Positions 30,489-40,769 of a stretch of 64,000 nucleotides of DNA are shown one piece after another. The stretch spans positions 1-64,000 of the forward strand of contig NZ_BPFA01000004.1 of assembly GCF_019655055.1 (NCBI RefSeq), in the 5' to 3' direction. A model generated the notes under the pieces. That model made no database searches, was not told the origin of the DNA, and worked only from the letters and a program-made list of their open reading frames with translations. The translations under genes were made by a program, and so were the position numbers. How positions within the stretch are numbered: the stretch's first letter is position 1; each line of letters opens with the position of its first letter. The stretch comes from Shewanella sp. MBTL60-112-B2. GTDB lineage: Bacteria; Pseudomonadota; Gammaproteobacteria; Enterobacterales; Shewanellaceae.

Positions 30489-33179
30489 ATGGCGGATACT
30501 ACAGTAGATAAACTAGCCACCGAAGTAGGGAAAAGCACTGATCGTTTAGTCGAGCAGTTTTCTCAGGCTGGTATTAAGAAGTCGGCAAACGATACGGTTT
30601 CTGAATCTGAAAAACAGCAGTTGCTTGATTTTCTAAAGAAGCAACATGGCGGCGATGCAGCCCCACAGAAAATGACACTTCAACGTAAATCAGTTTCAAC
30701 ACTAAGTGTTGCTGGTAGCGGTGGACAGTCAAAAGACGTTAAAGTTGAAGTGCGCAAAAAGCGTACTTTCGTTAAACGCGACGAAGCGGCTGAAGCTGAA
30801 TTAGCTGCAGCGGCAAAGGCAGAAGAAGCTAAGGCTGCTGAAGCTGAAGCAACAGCAAAAGCGGAAGCTGAAGCTAAGGCGAAAGCTGATGCAGAAGCAA
30901 AAGCGAAGGCTAAAGCAGAAGCGGAAGCTAAGGCGAAAGCAAAAGTGCAAACAGAAAAGCCAGCAGTAGAAACTGCTGAAGACAAAGCAGCGAAAGCTGA
31001 AGAAGCTAAATTGCTAGCAGCGCAAGACGCAGTAGCAAAAGCTAAGGCTGACGAAGAAGCTCGCGCTGCTGCTGACGAAGCTCGTCGTTTAGCTGAAGAA
31101 AATGAAAAGCGTTGGGCTGAAGAAGAAAAAGCACGTAAAGAAGCTGAAAAATCAGTGGACCATCACGTGACGACTTCTACTGAAGCACGTGCTGCTGAAG
31201 ATACTGCCGATGCGAACGCTGAAAAGCGCGGTCGTCGTCCACGTAAGCCTTCAGCAAATGCTGGTAACAATGCAACCGCTAATACGGGTGCAGGCAAGCC
31301 AGGCGGTAAAGGTAAGCGCGGTAAAGATAACCGTCGTGACAACCGTAACACTCGTAACTCACGCAACAACCGTAGCGTAGCACCTGAGTCTATGGATCAC
31401 GCTTTCACTAAGCCTGCAGCAGTTGTAAAAGCTGACGTGAGCATCGGTGAAACGGTTTCTGTATCTGAATTGGCTTCTAAGATGTCAATCAAGGCCACTG
31501 AAATCATCAAACAGATGATGAAGATGGGCTCTATGGTTACCATTAACCAAGTACTAGACCAAGAAACTGCGCAACTTGTTGCAGAAGAAATGGGTCACAA
31601 AGTTGTACTGACTCGTGAGAACGAGCTTGAGCATCAAGTACTTGCTGACCGTAACGGTGACGTTAAAGTTGAGCCTCGTGCGCCAGTTGTTACCATCATG
31701 GGTCACGTTGACCACGGTAAGACATCGCTACTTGACTACATTCGTCGTGCGAAAGTTGCATCAGGTGAGGCGGGTGGTATTACTCAGCACATCGGTGCAT
31801 ACCACGTTGAAACAGAAAATGGCATGATCACTTTCTTAGATACTCCTGGTCACGCTGCGTTTACCGCTATGCGTGCTCGTGGTGCTAAGGCGACAGATAT
31901 CGTAATTCTAGTAGTTGCGGCTGATGACGGCGTGATGCCACAAACAATCGAAGCTATCCAACACGCTAAAGCGGGTGGTGTACCTCTGATTGTTGCCGTT
32001 AACAAGATTGATAAGCCAGAAGCAGATCCAGACCGCGTTAAGTCTGAGCTTTCTCAGCACGGCGTAATGTCTGAAGATTGGGGCGGAAACAACATGTTTG
32101 TTCACGTTTCAGCTAAAGACGGTACTGGTATCGACGAACTATTAGAAGGTATTCTTTTAGAAGCTGAAGTTCTTGAACTTCAAGCTGTTCGTGAAGGTAT
32201 GGCTGCTGGTGTTGTTGTTGAATCTAAGCTTGATAAAGGCCGTGGTCCAGTTGCAACAGTACTTGTACAAGAAGGTACACTTAAGCAAGGTGATATCGTT
32301 CTATGTGGTCTTGAGTACGGTAAAGTCCGTGCAATGAAAGATGAGAACGGTAAGTCAATCACTGAAGCTGGTCCGTCTATCCCTGTAGAGATCTTAGGTC
32401 TATCAGGTGTACCATCTGCGGGTGACGAAGCGACAGTTGTACGTGATGAACGTAAAGCTCGTGAAGTTGCACTTTACCGTCAAGGTAAGTTCCGTGATGT
32501 TAAACTGGCTCGCCAGCAGAAGTCTAAGCTTGAAAACATGTTCGCGAATATGGTTGAAGGTGAAGTACAAGAGCTTAACTTGGTACTTAAAGCTGATGTT
32601 CAAGGTTCACTTGAAGCGATTGCTGATTCACTGAACAACCTTTCAACTGACGAAGTTAAAGTTAACATCATCGCTCGCGGTGTTGGTGGCTTAACTGAAA
32701 CTGATGCAACTCTTGCAGCAGCGTCTAACGCTATCATGGTCGGCTTTAACGTTCGTGCTGATGCACAGGCGCGTAAAGTTGTTGATAGTGAAAGTGTTGA
32801 CCTACGTTACTACAGCATCATCTATCAATTGATTGATGAAGTTCGTGACGCGATGAGCGGTATGCTTGCACCAGAATTTAAGCAAGAGATTATTGGTCTT
32901 GCTGAAGTTCGTGACGTGTTTAAGTCTCCGAAGATTGGCGCAATTGCGGGTTGTATGGTTACCGAAGGTACTATCAAGCGTAGCGCTCCAATCCGTGTTC
33001 TTCGTGATAACATTGTTATTTACGAAGGTGAACTAGAATCACTACGTCGCTTTAAAGATGACGTTAGTGACGTTCGTAACGGCATGGAATGTGGTATCGG
33101 TGTGAAGAACTATAATGACGTCAGAGTAGGCGATCAGATTGAAGTATTCGAAACCGTTGAGATAGCACGTACCTTGTAA
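30489..33179 (+). CDS. infB: Translation initiation factor IF-2
   Basis: GTPase that brings initiator tRNA to the 30S subunit. 896 residues (E. coli 890). The N-terminal winged-helix segment (1-55) is followed by a long Ala/Lys/Glu-rich coiled region (about 95-225) and an Arg/Asn-rich linker. The G domain begins near residue 395 with [20 protein letters not shown] and NKID. Domains II-IV bind the tRNA. The repetitive N-terminal part varies much between species. In E. coli internal starts give shorter forms; this was not tested here. It follows nusA after 27 bases, and initiator tRNA lies in the same unit. Confidence 0.98.
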   Translation: MADTTVDKLATEVGKSTDRLVEQFSQAGIKKSANDTVSESEKQQLLDFLKKQHGGDAAPQKMTLQRKSVSTLSVAGSGGQSKDVKVEVRKKRTFVKRDEAAEAELAAAAKAEEAKAAEAEATAKAEAEAKAKADAEAKAKAKAEAEAKAKAKVQTEKPAVETAEDKAAKAEEAKLLAAQDAVAKAKADEEARAAADEARRLAEENEKRWAEEEKARKEAEKSVDHHVTTSTEARAAEDTADANAEKRGRRPRKPSANAGNNATANTGAGKPGGKGKRGKDNRRDNRNTRNSRNNRSVAPESMDHAFTKPAAVVKADVSIGETVSVSELASKMSIKATEIIKQMMKMGSMVTINQVLDQETAQLVAEEMGHKVVLTRENELEHQVLADRNGDVKVEPRAPVVTIMGHVDHGKTSLLDYIRRAKVASGEAGGITQHIGAYHVETENGMITFLDTPGHAAFTAMRARGAKATDIVILVVAADDGVMPQTIEAIQHAKAGGVPLIVAVNKIDKPEADPDRVKSELSQHGVMSEDWGGNNMFVHVSAKDGTGIDELLEGILLEAEVLELQAVREGMAAGVVVESKLDKGRGPVATVLVQEGTLKQGDIVLCGLEYGKVRAMKDENGKSITEAGPSIPVEILGLSGVPSAGDEATVVRDERKAREVALYRQGKFRDVKLARQQKSKLENMFANMVEGEVQELNLVLKADVQGSLEAIADSLNNLSTDEVKVNIIARGVGGLTETDATLAAASNAIMVGFNVRADAQARKVVDSESVDLRYYSIIYQLIDEVRDAMSGMLAPEFKQEIIGLAEVRDVFKSPKIGAIAGCMVTEGTIKRSAPIRVLRDNIVIYEGELESLRRFKDDVSDVRNGMECGIGVKNYNDVRVGDQIEVFETVEIARTL

Positions 33180-33195
33180 TCTATCTTATTAGTTA

Positions 33196-33224
33196 TAAGG
33201 GCGGCGTTAGCCGCCCTTAATATT
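33196..33224 (+). other. Stem-loop between infB and rbfA
   Basis: Ten-bp stem TAAGGGCGGC (33196-33205) / GCCGCCCTTA (33210-33219) with a GTTA loop. Only a short T stretch follows, so it is probably a partial terminator or an mRNA-stability element inside the operon. Confidence 0.65.
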
Positions 33225-33239
33225 TATGGCAATAATATT

Positions 33240-33668
33240 ATGGCAAAAGAATTTAGTCGTACACGCCGTATTGCACAGCAGCTACAACAAGAGCTAGCCG
33301 TTGTTCTTCAGCGTGATATGAAAGACCCACGTATTGGGTTTGTCACAGTCAATGACGTTGATGTTTCTCGCGATTTAAGCTACGCAAAAGTTTATGTCAC
33401 CTTCTTTGAAGAAGACGTACAACTAGTTGAAAAGAAAGTTGAAGCGTTAGATGCCGCTGCAGGTTATATCCGCTCACTTGTTGCTGGCCGCATGAAATTA
33501 CGTGTTATGCCAGAACTACGCTTTATCTATGACAGCTCGCTTGTTGAAGGTATGCGTATGTCTAACCTAGTTAGCCGCGTTATCAGCAACGATGAAGCTA
33601 AGCAGAAGCAACATGGTATTGAACCTGATGCTACTCAAGATGATTCTAAGGGTGAGGGCGATAAGTAA
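33240..33668 (+). CDS. rbfA: Ribosome-binding factor A
   Basis: 30S maturation factor needed at low temperature; binds near helix 1 of 16S rRNA. 142 residues with a KH-type fold. It shows the family start [42 protein letters not shown] (quoted in part: [18 protein letters not shown]) and [15 protein letters not shown]. The charged tail is variable. Its stop overlaps the truB start by one base (TAATG), so the genes are coupled. Confidence 0.97.
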   Translation: MAKEFSRTRRIAQQLQQELAVVLQRDMKDPRIGFVTVNDVDVSRDLSYAKVYVTFFEEDVQLVEKKVEALDAAAGYIRSLVAGRMKLRVMPELRFIYDSSLVEGMRMSNLVSRVISNDEAKQKQHGIEPDATQDDSKGEGDK

Positions 33669-34615
33669 TGGCACGTCGTTCTCGCGGCCGTTTTATCGAC
33701 GGTATTGTACTGTTAGATAAAGACACCGGCATGAGCTCTAACTTTGCGCTACAAAGAGTTAAACGCTTTTTTAATGCAAATAAAGCAGGTCATACTGGCG
33801 CTCTGGATCCGCTAGCAACGGGTATGTTACCTATCTGCTTAGGTGAAGCGACTAAGTTTTCCCAACACTTGCTTGATGCTGATAAGCGTTATTTAGTGAC
33901 GGCAAAACTGGGTCAGCGCACCGACACCAGCGATTCAGATGGTGAAATTGTTCAAACGAGAGAAATTAATTTCACTCAAGAGCAATTAGAAACAGCTTTA
34001 GAGCACTTTCGTGGTGAAACCATGCAGGTGCCTTCAATGTTTTCAGCGCTTAAATATCAAGGTCAGCCTTTATATAAATATGCGCGTGAAGGCATTGAAG
34101 TGCCACGTGAGGCGCGTCCTATCAATGTATTTGAACTTAACTTTATCAGCTTAGAAGGCGATGAGTTAACCTTAGATATCCATTGTTCAAAGGGCACTTA
34201 CATCCGTACTATTACCGATGATTTAGGTGAGATGTTAGGTTGTGGTGCGCATGTTATCATGCTGCGCCGAACTCAGGTTGCAGGCTATCCATACGATAAG
34301 ATGGTGTCACTAAAGCAACTTGAAGAGCTAGTGGCTAAAGCGGAAGAAGAGTCTTTGACTTTGTCTGATGTATTAGACCCACTGCTATTACCTATGGATA
34401 CCGCAGTTAGTGGCTTTAAAGAGGTGAATGTCTCTGATGAGTTAGCCACTTACTTAATGAACGGCAATCCAGTCCAAGTTTCAAATTTGCCTGTCGATGA
34501 GCTAGTGCGGATCACTATTGGTGATGAGCGTAAGTTTGTTGGCATTGGCCAAATGAATGATGACGGATTACTGGCTCCTAAGCGCCTTATCGTCTTAAGA
34601 GAGCCTCAAGACTAG
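33668..34615 (+). CDS. truB: tRNA pseudouridine-55 synthase
   Basis: Makes pseudouridine 55 in the T loop of tRNAs. 315 residues (E. coli 314). Motif II with the catalytic Asp is [15 protein letters not shown] near residue 48. Other conserved parts are [17 protein letters not shown] and [18 protein letters not shown]-terminal PUA-like segment follows. It starts within the rbfA stop codon. A short weak hairpin (TGCAGA/TCTGCA, 34618-34634) follows the stop. Confidence 0.97.
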   Translation: MARRSRGRFIDGIVLLDKDTGMSSNFALQRVKRFFNANKAGHTGALDPLATGMLPICLGEATKFSQHLLDADKRYLVTAKLGQRTDTSDSDGEIVQTREINFTQEQLETALEHFRGETMQVPSMFSALKYQGQPLYKYAREGIEVPREARPINVFELNFISLEGDELTLDIHCSKGTYIRTITDDLGEMLGCGAHVIMLRRTQVAGYPYDKMVSLKQLEELVAKAEEESLTLSDVLDPLLLPMDTAVSGFKEVNVSDELATYLMNGNPVQVSNLPVDELVRITIGDERKFVGIGQMNDDGLLAPKRLIVLREPQD

Positions 34616-34641
34616 TTGCAGATTTTATCTGCATATTAGTG

Positions 34642-34670
34642 TTGCTACCTGTTGTGTAAATAGGTAAAAT
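34642..34670 (+). promoter_or_regulatory. Sigma-70 promoter of rpsO
   Basis: TTGCTA (34642-34647), 17-base spacer, TAAAAT (34665-34670), followed by a GC-rich discriminator GGCGCGCCCC typical of growth-rate-controlled genes. Confidence 0.75.
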
Positions 34671-34737
34671 GGCGCGCCCCTTTGGCTGAGTTAGTGATCG
34701 GCTAAAGATTTTTTAATGTAATATTTTGGAGATAGAA

Positions 34738-35007
34738 ATGTCACTAAGTGTTGAAGCTAAAGCTCAAATCCTAGCTGAATTCGGTCGTTGCGAAAACGAC
34801 ACTGGTTCTACTGAAGTTCAGGTTGCATTGTTAACTGCACAAATCAACCACCTACAAGGTCACTTCAAAGAGCACATCCACGATCACCATTCACGTCGTG
34901 GTCTACTACGTATGGTTAGCTCTCGTCGTAAGCTTCTTGCTTACCTTAAGCGTACTGAAAACGTACGTTACCAAGAGCTAATCAAGAAGTTAGGTCTACG
35001 TCGTTAA
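34738..35007 (+). CDS. rpsO: 30S ribosomal protein S15
   Basis: Primary 16S rRNA-binding protein of the small subunit. ATG 34738 gives 89 residues, as in E. coli, with GGAG 8 bases upstream. The frame is open to TTG 34726, but those four codons are the ribosome-binding site. The signature [19 protein letters not shown] is present. E. coli S15 represses its own mRNA via a pseudoknot. Here the gene has its own promoter and terminator and is not followed by pnp. Confidence 0.99.
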   Translation: MSLSVEAKAQILAEFGRCENDTGSTEVQVALLTAQINHLQGHFKEHIHDHHSRRGLLRMVSSRRKLLAYLKRTENVRYQELIKKLGLRR

Positions 35008-35025
35008 TTTTAACGTCTGATCTAT

Positions 35026-35053
35026 TAAAAGGAGGCTATGCCTCCTTTTTTTG
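35026..35053 (+). terminator. Intrinsic terminator of rpsO
   Basis: Stem AAAAGGAGGC (35027-35036) / GCCTCCTTTT (35040-35049), then more T. Confidence 0.93.
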
Positions 35054-35190
35054 TGCCTGTAAATTGGCTTTTATCTTTTTATCAGTGTTAAAGATTTCTA
35101 CGTCAAGATGCTCAGAGCATAGGCGTAAGGTTCTACTCGTGGCGTTAATGTCAGAAATTAATGCAAAGCTGAATGCTCTGATGTGGACAG

Positions 35191-37233
35191 CTAACCTCTA
35201 GAGTTTTCAATTGTGTTCCTGTGTGGAGCAATGTATTTAGCTTCAAATGCTTCTATTGCTAACGGCTTACTGAAATAAAACCCTTGGCCTGTCTGACAGC
35301 CTTGGTTTTTTAACCAAGCAAGCTGCTGCTCATTCTCAATTCCCTCTGCGACAATATTTAAATCTAGCTGTTTGCCAAGCATTAAAATCGTCGAGGCAAT
35401 TGCACTTTCTTCTGGTAGATCAGAAACAAATCCACGATCAATCTTCATGGTGCTTATTGGCAAACGCCTTAGGTAAGATAAAGAAGAATAGCCGGTACCA
35501 AAATCGTCAACAGCTATACTAAAGCCTGCTGTTTTTAATTGTTGAAGCTTGATAATTGCGGACTCAATTTCGTTCATTAGTGACGTTTCTGTTATTTCTA
35601 TTTCAAGCAATTCAGGGGCTATTTGATAACGTAGAGCCGCTTGTTTTATATCTGGAACTAGACTGGCGTCCAAAAATTGTTGTGATGAAACATTAATGGC
35701 AATCGGCATAGTGAAGTTGTAGCGGGTCTGCCAGTCTCTGATCATTTTGCAACTTTGCTCGATAACCCACCGGCCAATCTGAATAATAATGCCGGTTTCC
35801 TCTGCTATAGGAATAAAAGACAACGGACTAATTAACCGACCTTCTTTCTGCCAGCGGATCAGCGCTTCACAGCCCACAACTTCACCTGTTTTGATATCTA
35901 ATTTTGGCTGGAAATGTAGTATGAACTCATTATTTTCAAGTGCATCATGCAACGAAGCCTCAGTTTTTAATCGCACTGAAGCGCGTTCAGTCATCTGAGG
36001 TTTAAAGAATGCCCATTGGTTTGAGCCTGCAGCTTTAGCGCTATACATGGCGATATCTGCATGACGAATAAGATCTTCAGCACGTAATCCGTCATCGGGG
36101 TAGAGCGCTATGCCGATAGAGGCCGCAGGATGCACCGTATGCTCATTTAGCTGCATAGGTGTATTGAGTTGTACCAGTAACTTATCGACAAATTCTGCTG
36201 CTTTTGTGGGCGAGCCTAATCCATCCGCCAATACGACAAATTCATCCCCGCCAAGTCTTGCTACCGTACCAACCTGGCCAACACTCAGCTCTAAGTTACG
36301 TGCGACTCGGACTAAAAATTGGTCACCGACCTCATGTCCCAACGAATCGTTGACGTTTTTAAATCGATCTAGATCTATGAATAGTAGGCTAAAGCTGCTT
36401 TGTTGTTGCCTTGCTCTTTGGATGGAAACCGCAATAGTTTCAAGCAACAAAGTGCGATTTGGCAACTCAGTGAGGGGATCACGCGTTGCCATCTTGCGTA
36501 GCTTAGTTTGAGTCGTGTCGAACTGAATTAGGATTTGATTTAGTTTGGAGATCACCGCTCCTAGTTCATCATCATTATGGGAACGCGCAGTTGGAAGCAA
36601 GTGGTTAGCAGGGGACTCCGGATCAATTTTATCGATAGCTTCGCTTATCTTTGCTATGGGCTGGGTGAGAAAACGGTGGAACACAATTGATAAAACAAGC
36701 GTTAGCAAGAAGGCTCTGGCTAGCGTTGCCCAAAGGCTAAACCTTAGGCTAGAAAACAGAGAGCTGGTCAGTTCTTGAGTGTAATAGAATACAGTTAGGC
36801 TGCCGATAAGTTCTTTATTACCATTAGAGTCGGTATAAAAAGGACGATATAAGGAGCGAGATATCTGCTTTAGGTCGCCGAAAAGTTCGGCACTAATGTA
36901 GGTGAAAATCGGTGGATTGACGACTGGAGTGCCATTACTGACGGCAACGAAACGATTACCATCTTCAAGTCTTAATATCGCTGAACCCACATGTTGTACT
37001 TTTAAGATCCCTTGGATAGTCTGTTCGGCACGTAAATCATCTAAGGCCCAGATAGCATTAGTTGCTGGCTGTTCTACGGAGTCGATGAGCTCTCGTTGGT
37101 TTTCAGTAAGCTCTTGACGAGCATTGATAACGAGTAAAGATATCTCAATAAAAAAGATCACAACAGCAAAAAATAGCGTGGAAGAAACCACTAAGATAGT
37201 CTGCTTCCATGTTAGCGATTTGAAACTTTCCAT
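35191..37233 (-). CDS. Membrane GGDEF-EAL protein (c-di-GMP turnover)
   Basis: A 680-residue inner-membrane signalling protein. One membrane segment near 12-34 and another near 168-190 enclose a periplasmic sensor region, followed by a HAMP-like linker. A GGDEF domain (about 245-410) carries the intact motif RLGGDEF, and an EAL domain (about 425-670) carries CEALIRW, EIEITETSL and DDFGTGYSSLSYL. Both active sites look complete, so it could make or degrade c-di-GMP. The RxxD inhibitory site before GGDEF is replaced (GQVG), so no product inhibition is expected. It lies opposite to and between rpsO and pnp. The sensed signal is unknown. Confidence 0.9.
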   Translation of the reverse strand: MESFKSLTWKQTILVVSSTLFFAVVIFFIEISLLVINARQELTENQRELIDSVEQPATNAIWALDDLRAEQTIQGILKVQHVGSAILRLEDGNRFVAVSNGTPVVNPPIFTYISAELFGDLKQISRSLYRPFYTDSNGNKELIGSLTVFYYTQELTSSLFSSLRFSLWATLARAFLLTLVLSIVFHRFLTQPIAKISEAIDKIDPESPANHLLPTARSHNDDELGAVISKLNQILIQFDTTQTKLRKMATRDPLTELPNRTLLLETIAVSIQRARQQQSSFSLLFIDLDRFKNVNDSLGHEVGDQFLVRVARNLELSVGQVGTVARLGGDEFVVLADGLGSPTKAAEFVDKLLVQLNTPMQLNEHTVHPAASIGIALYPDDGLRAEDLIRHADIAMYSAKAAGSNQWAFFKPQMTERASVRLKTEASLHDALENNEFILHFQPKLDIKTGEVVGCEALIRWQKEGRLISPLSFIPIAEETGIIIQIGRWVIEQSCKMIRDWQTRYNFTMPIAINVSSQQFLDASLVPDIKQAALRYQIAPELLEIEITETSLMNEIESAIIKLQQLKTAGFSIAVDDFGTGYSSLSYLRRLPISTMKIDRGFVSDLPEESAIASTILMLGKQLDLNIVAEGIENEQQLAWLKNQGCQTGQGFYFSKPLAIEAFEAKYIAPHRNTIENSRG

Positions 37234-37364
37234 CTATAACTTTATTTCCTTATTTCAATGGTTTAGTTTTTTATCTTGCTAGAGGTTTTGGCGCGCGGCA
37301 GCTGTTTTCTAACTCATGTACCCACTTTAGGGAAAAGATTGTGCTTTGTCATCAATCTATTCTC

Positions 37365-37394
37365 TTTAACTATTGAATAAACTTGCAGTATACT
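37365..37394 (+). promoter_or_regulatory. Candidate promoter of pnp
   Basis: TTTAAC (37365-37370), 18-base spacer, TATACT (37389-37394). pnp needs its own promoter here because a divergent gene separates it from rpsO. Confidence 0.5.
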
Positions 37395-37437
37395 TACGCG
37401 CGTAATTAAGGTAATTAAATATTAAGGAATGGTTCAC

Positions 37438-39543
37438 GTGAATCCAATCGTAAAGAGTTTTGAATATGGTCAGCACACAGTCACATTAGAGACTGGGGTT
37501 ATTGCACGTCAAGCAGATGCAGCTGTTTTGGCAAGTATGGGTGATACAACAGTATTGGTTACTGTTGTTGGCAAGAAGTTTGAAGAGCCAGGCCGTGACT
37601 TTTTCCCGCTAACCGTTAATTACCAGGAAAAAACATACGCAGCAGGTAAAATCCCTGGTGGATTCTTCAAGCGTGAAGGTCGTCCATCTGAAGGCGAAAC
37701 CCTTACTGCACGTCTAATTGACCGTCCAATTCGTCCTTTATTCCCGAACGGTTTCAAGAACGAAGTTCAGGTTATCATTACTGTTGTTTCTGTTGATCCA
37801 GAAATCAGCCCAGAAGTTATCTCTATGATTGGTACTTCTGCTGCACTTTCTATCTCTGGTATTCCATTCAATGGTCCACTAGGTTCAGCGCGTGTTGGTT
37901 ATGTTAATGGTGAATACATTCTTAACCCAACTGTAAGCCAGCTAGTTGATAGCCAGCTTGAACTATCTGTTGCTGGTACTGAAAGTGCAGTACTAATGGT
38001 TGAATCTGAAGCAAGCGCATTGCCTGAAGAAGTGATGTTAGGTGCGGTTGTTTACGGTCACGATCAACAGCAAGTTGTTATCCAAGCGATTAAAGAACTT
38101 CAAGCTGAAGTTAACAAGCCTGTATGGGACTGGTCTGCACCTGTGCAAGATCAAGACCTTGTTGCTAAGATCAAAGACTTGGCTGAAGCTGGTCTTACTG
38201 AAGCTTACCAAATTGAAGTTAAGCAAGATCGTTACGCTCAAGTTGGCGTAGTTAAGAGTGCAGCTAAAGAAGCACTATTGGCTGAAAATGCTGATGCCGA
38301 TCTACGTGAAATCGACGGCCTTCTAGGTAGCCTAGAGAAGAAAGTGGTTCGTGGTCGTATCATCGCGGGCAATCCACGTATCGACGGTCGTGAGCCAGAT
38401 ATGGTTCGTGCACTTAACGTTATGGCTGGCGTACTTCCACGTACTCACGGTAGCTCACTGTTCACTCGTGGTGAAACTCAGGCACTAGTAACTTGTACTC
38501 TTGGTACAGAGCGTGATGCACAGAAGATTGATAGCATCATGGGCGAGTCTACAAACCGCTTTATGCTTCACTACAACTTCCCTCCATACTCTGTTGGTGA
38601 AACAGGCATGGTTGGTTCTCCTAAGCGTCGTGAAATTGGTCACGGTAAGCTAGCATGGCGTGGTATTAACGCTGTTATGCCTACAGCTGAAGAGTTCCCA
38701 TACAGTGTTCGTATCGTTTCAGAAATCACTGAATCAAACGGTTCAAGCTCTATGGCGTCTGTTTGTGGTACTTCTCTTGCTCTTATGGATGCAGGTGTAC
38801 CAATCAAGACTTCTGTTGCTGGTATCGCTATGGGTCTAGTTAAAGAAGGCGACGATTTCGTTGTTCTTTCTGACATCCTAGGCGATGAAGATCACTTAGG
38901 TGACATGGACTTTAAAGTTGCTGGTACTCGCGACGGTATTACTGCACTGCAGATGGATATCAAGATCGAAGGTATCACTAAAGAGATCATGCAGATTGCT
39001 CTACAGCAAGCATACGGCGCACGTGTTCATATCCTAAACGTAATGGACCAAGCTATCTCTGGTCACCGTGAAGATATCTCTGATCACGCTCCACGTATCA
39101 CGACTATCAAGATCAACCCTGAGAAGATCCGTGACGTTATTGGTAAAGGTGGTGCAACTATTCGTGCACTTACTGAAGAAACCGGTACTACGATTGAGCT
39201 TGACGACGACGGTACAGTGAAGATTGCTTCTTCAAATGGCGATGCAACTAAAGAAGCTATCCGTCGTATCGAAGAGATCACTGCAGAAGTTGAAGTGGGC
39301 ACTGTATACAACGGTAAAGTTGTTCGTATCGTTGACTTCGGTGCATTCGTAACAATTCTTCCTGGTAAAGATGGTCTAGTACACATTTCTCAAATCGCTG
39401 AAGAGCGTGTTGCGAACGTATCTGACTACTTAGAAGTGGGTCAAGAAGTTAAAGTTAAAGTGATGGAAGTTGACCGTCAAGGCCGTGTACGTCTTTCTAT
39501 GAAAGAAGCTGCACCTAAAGCTGAAGCGCCAGCTGCTGAATAA
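37438..39543 (+). CDS. pnp: Polyribonucleotide nucleotidyltransferase (PNPase)
   Basis: Phosphorolytic 3'-5' exoribonuclease, trimeric, part of the RNA degradosome. I choose GTG 37438 ([19 protein letters not shown]..., 701 residues). AAGGA at 37423-37427 is 10 bases from it but only 1 base from the in-frame ATG at 37429, which would add three residues. Two RNase PH domains (about 1-225 and 300-540) carry [20 protein letters not shown] and [15 protein letters not shown] domain ([18 protein letters not shown]) and an S1 domain form the C-terminus. The terminator at 39562-39590 closes the unit. Confidence 0.97.
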   Translation: MNPIVKSFEYGQHTVTLETGVIARQADAAVLASMGDTTVLVTVVGKKFEEPGRDFFPLTVNYQEKTYAAGKIPGGFFKREGRPSEGETLTARLIDRPIRPLFPNGFKNEVQVIITVVSVDPEISPEVISMIGTSAALSISGIPFNGPLGSARVGYVNGEYILNPTVSQLVDSQLELSVAGTESAVLMVESEASALPEEVMLGAVVYGHDQQQVVIQAIKELQAEVNKPVWDWSAPVQDQDLVAKIKDLAEAGLTEAYQIEVKQDRYAQVGVVKSAAKEALLAENADADLREIDGLLGSLEKKVVRGRIIAGNPRIDGREPDMVRALNVMAGVLPRTHGSSLFTRGETQALVTCTLGTERDAQKIDSIMGESTNRFMLHYNFPPYSVGETGMVGSPKRREIGHGKLAWRGINAVMPTAEEFPYSVRIVSEITESNGSSSMASVCGTSLALMDAGVPIKTSVAGIAMGLVKEGDDFVVLSDILGDEDHLGDMDFKVAGTRDGITALQMDIKIEGITKEIMQIALQQAYGARVHILNVMDQAISGHREDISDHAPRITTIKINPEKIRDVIGKGGATIRALTEETGTTIELDDDGTVKIASSNGDATKEAIRRIEEITAEVEVGTVYNGKVVRIVDFGAFVTILPGKDGLVHISQIAEERVANVSDYLEVGQEVKVKVMEVDRQGRVRLSMKEAAPKAEAPAAE

Positions 39544-39561
39544 GCACTAGTACTTTGAATT

Positions 39562-39590
39562 AAAAGGAGGCCATAGGCCTCCTTTTTTAT
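39562..39590 (+). terminator. Intrinsic terminator of pnp
   Basis: Stem AAAAGGAGGCC (39562-39572) / GGCCTCCTTTT (39576-39586), then T-rich. Confidence 0.93.
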
Positions 39591-39714
39591 GCCTATAACA
39601 AAGTAGGCTGTTGAATTAATCAACGATAAGTGGATTATTTTCAATTCCTTGATAGCAGTAGCGATTAGGGGTTGCTATGATTGGTGCTATTGGCTAACTC
39701 AGAAGGTTAAATGG

Positions 39715-40608
39715 ATGAATCAAAAGATGCGAACAGCCGTAATTATGCTTATAGCAAGTGTGAGTATGTTGCTGACAGGATGTGTGTCCACTCAGTCCGA
39801 TAGTGATCAACAAGCGTCGATTAGGGTTGCGCCCATTTCGCCTGACTATAAGTTAGAAATCACCTTAGCAAAATTAAATGAGATCTTGGCTACAGTCGAA
39901 TTAACGCCTGAGCAACGCGCACGTTTTCATTATGACCGCGGTGTGATTTACGATCGTGTTGGCTTGCGTATTCTGAGTCGAATCGATTTCCATCAGGCTC
40001 TAAAGCTTCAGCCTAATTTAGCCGATGCCTACAATTTCCTGGGGATCTATTACACCCAAGAAAGCGAATTTGAAAGTGCCTATGAAGCATTTGATGCCGT
40101 ATTAGAATTATCTCCCGAATACGATTATGCCTATCTCAACCGTGGGATCTCACTCTATTATGGTGAGCGTATGGAGCTTGCCGTTTCGGATATGAATGCT
40201 TTTTATGAGCGTGATCCATCAGATGGTTATAGAGTCCTTTGGCTCTACCTAGCCGAGCGAGAAGTTGATGAGCAAGCTGCGCTGCTTCAATTGATTGAAA
40301 ACCGCAAGAATTTGCAGGCCAATGCCTGGGCGACAGCTTTAGTCGATTTCTACTTAGGCCAAAAGAGCAAGGAAGAAGTATTTAACCTCGCTAAAGAGGG
40401 GTTAAAGCACCCTGATGAGTATGCTGAGCGACTCTGTGAAGCCTATTTTTATATGGCTAAAATTGCGCAAAAGCGTGGTGATAACGTTCAGGCAGCTAAT
40501 TACTTTAGACTCGCATTAGCGACCAATATCTATGACTTTGTTGAACATAGATACGCAAGGCTTGAACTGGCTAGAACTAATGAAGCATTAAAGTTGTTAA
40601 CCAACTAA
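39715..40608 (+). CDS. nlpI: Lipoprotein NlpI, TPR protein
   Basis: Outer-membrane lipoprotein that in E. coli recruits the Prc protease to control peptidoglycan hydrolases. I use ATG 39715, with AAGG 8 bases upstream, giving 297 residues (E. coli 294). The signal peptide ends in the lipobox MLLTGC, and the protein is a stack of tetratricopeptide repeats from about residue 60 (for example ADAYNFLGIYYTQESEFESA and YAYLNRGISLYYG). It follows pnp as in E. coli. Upstream in-frame codons from 39649 lack a ribosome site. Confidence 0.94.
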   Translation: MNQKMRTAVIMLIASVSMLLTGCVSTQSDSDQQASIRVAPISPDYKLEITLAKLNEILATVELTPEQRARFHYDRGVIYDRVGLRILSRIDFHQALKLQPNLADAYNFLGIYYTQESEFESAYEAFDAVLELSPEYDYAYLNRGISLYYGERMELAVSDMNAFYERDPSDGYRVLWLYLAEREVDEQAALLQLIENRKNLQANAWATALVDFYLGQKSKEEVFNLAKEGLKHPDEYAERLCEAYFYMAKIAQKRGDNVQAANYFRLALATNIYDFVEHRYARLELARTNEALKLLTN

Positions 40609-40625
40609 AGCGTTTTTATATTTAT

Positions 40626-40652
40626 GAAAGCCTCCAAAAGGAGGCTTTTTTA
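40626..40652 (+). terminator. Intrinsic terminator of nlpI
   Basis: Stem AAAGCCTCC (40628-40636) / GGAGGCTTT (40641-40649), A4 loop, T run. Confidence 0.92.
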
Positions 40653-40769
40653 TTGGCTAAGTTTTACAAATGCTGGTGATGCTTATTTTAGCCACCTAGT
40701 GTGGTAGCTAAAATAAAGGTGAGCGGCTATAATTGCGGCCTTTGTAAACTCCCAGAATTACAGGTATAC

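Noticed and set aside
30680..30985. 101-codon minus-strand frame in infB
   Set aside because: Shadow of the Ala/Lys/Glu-repeat region of IF-2.
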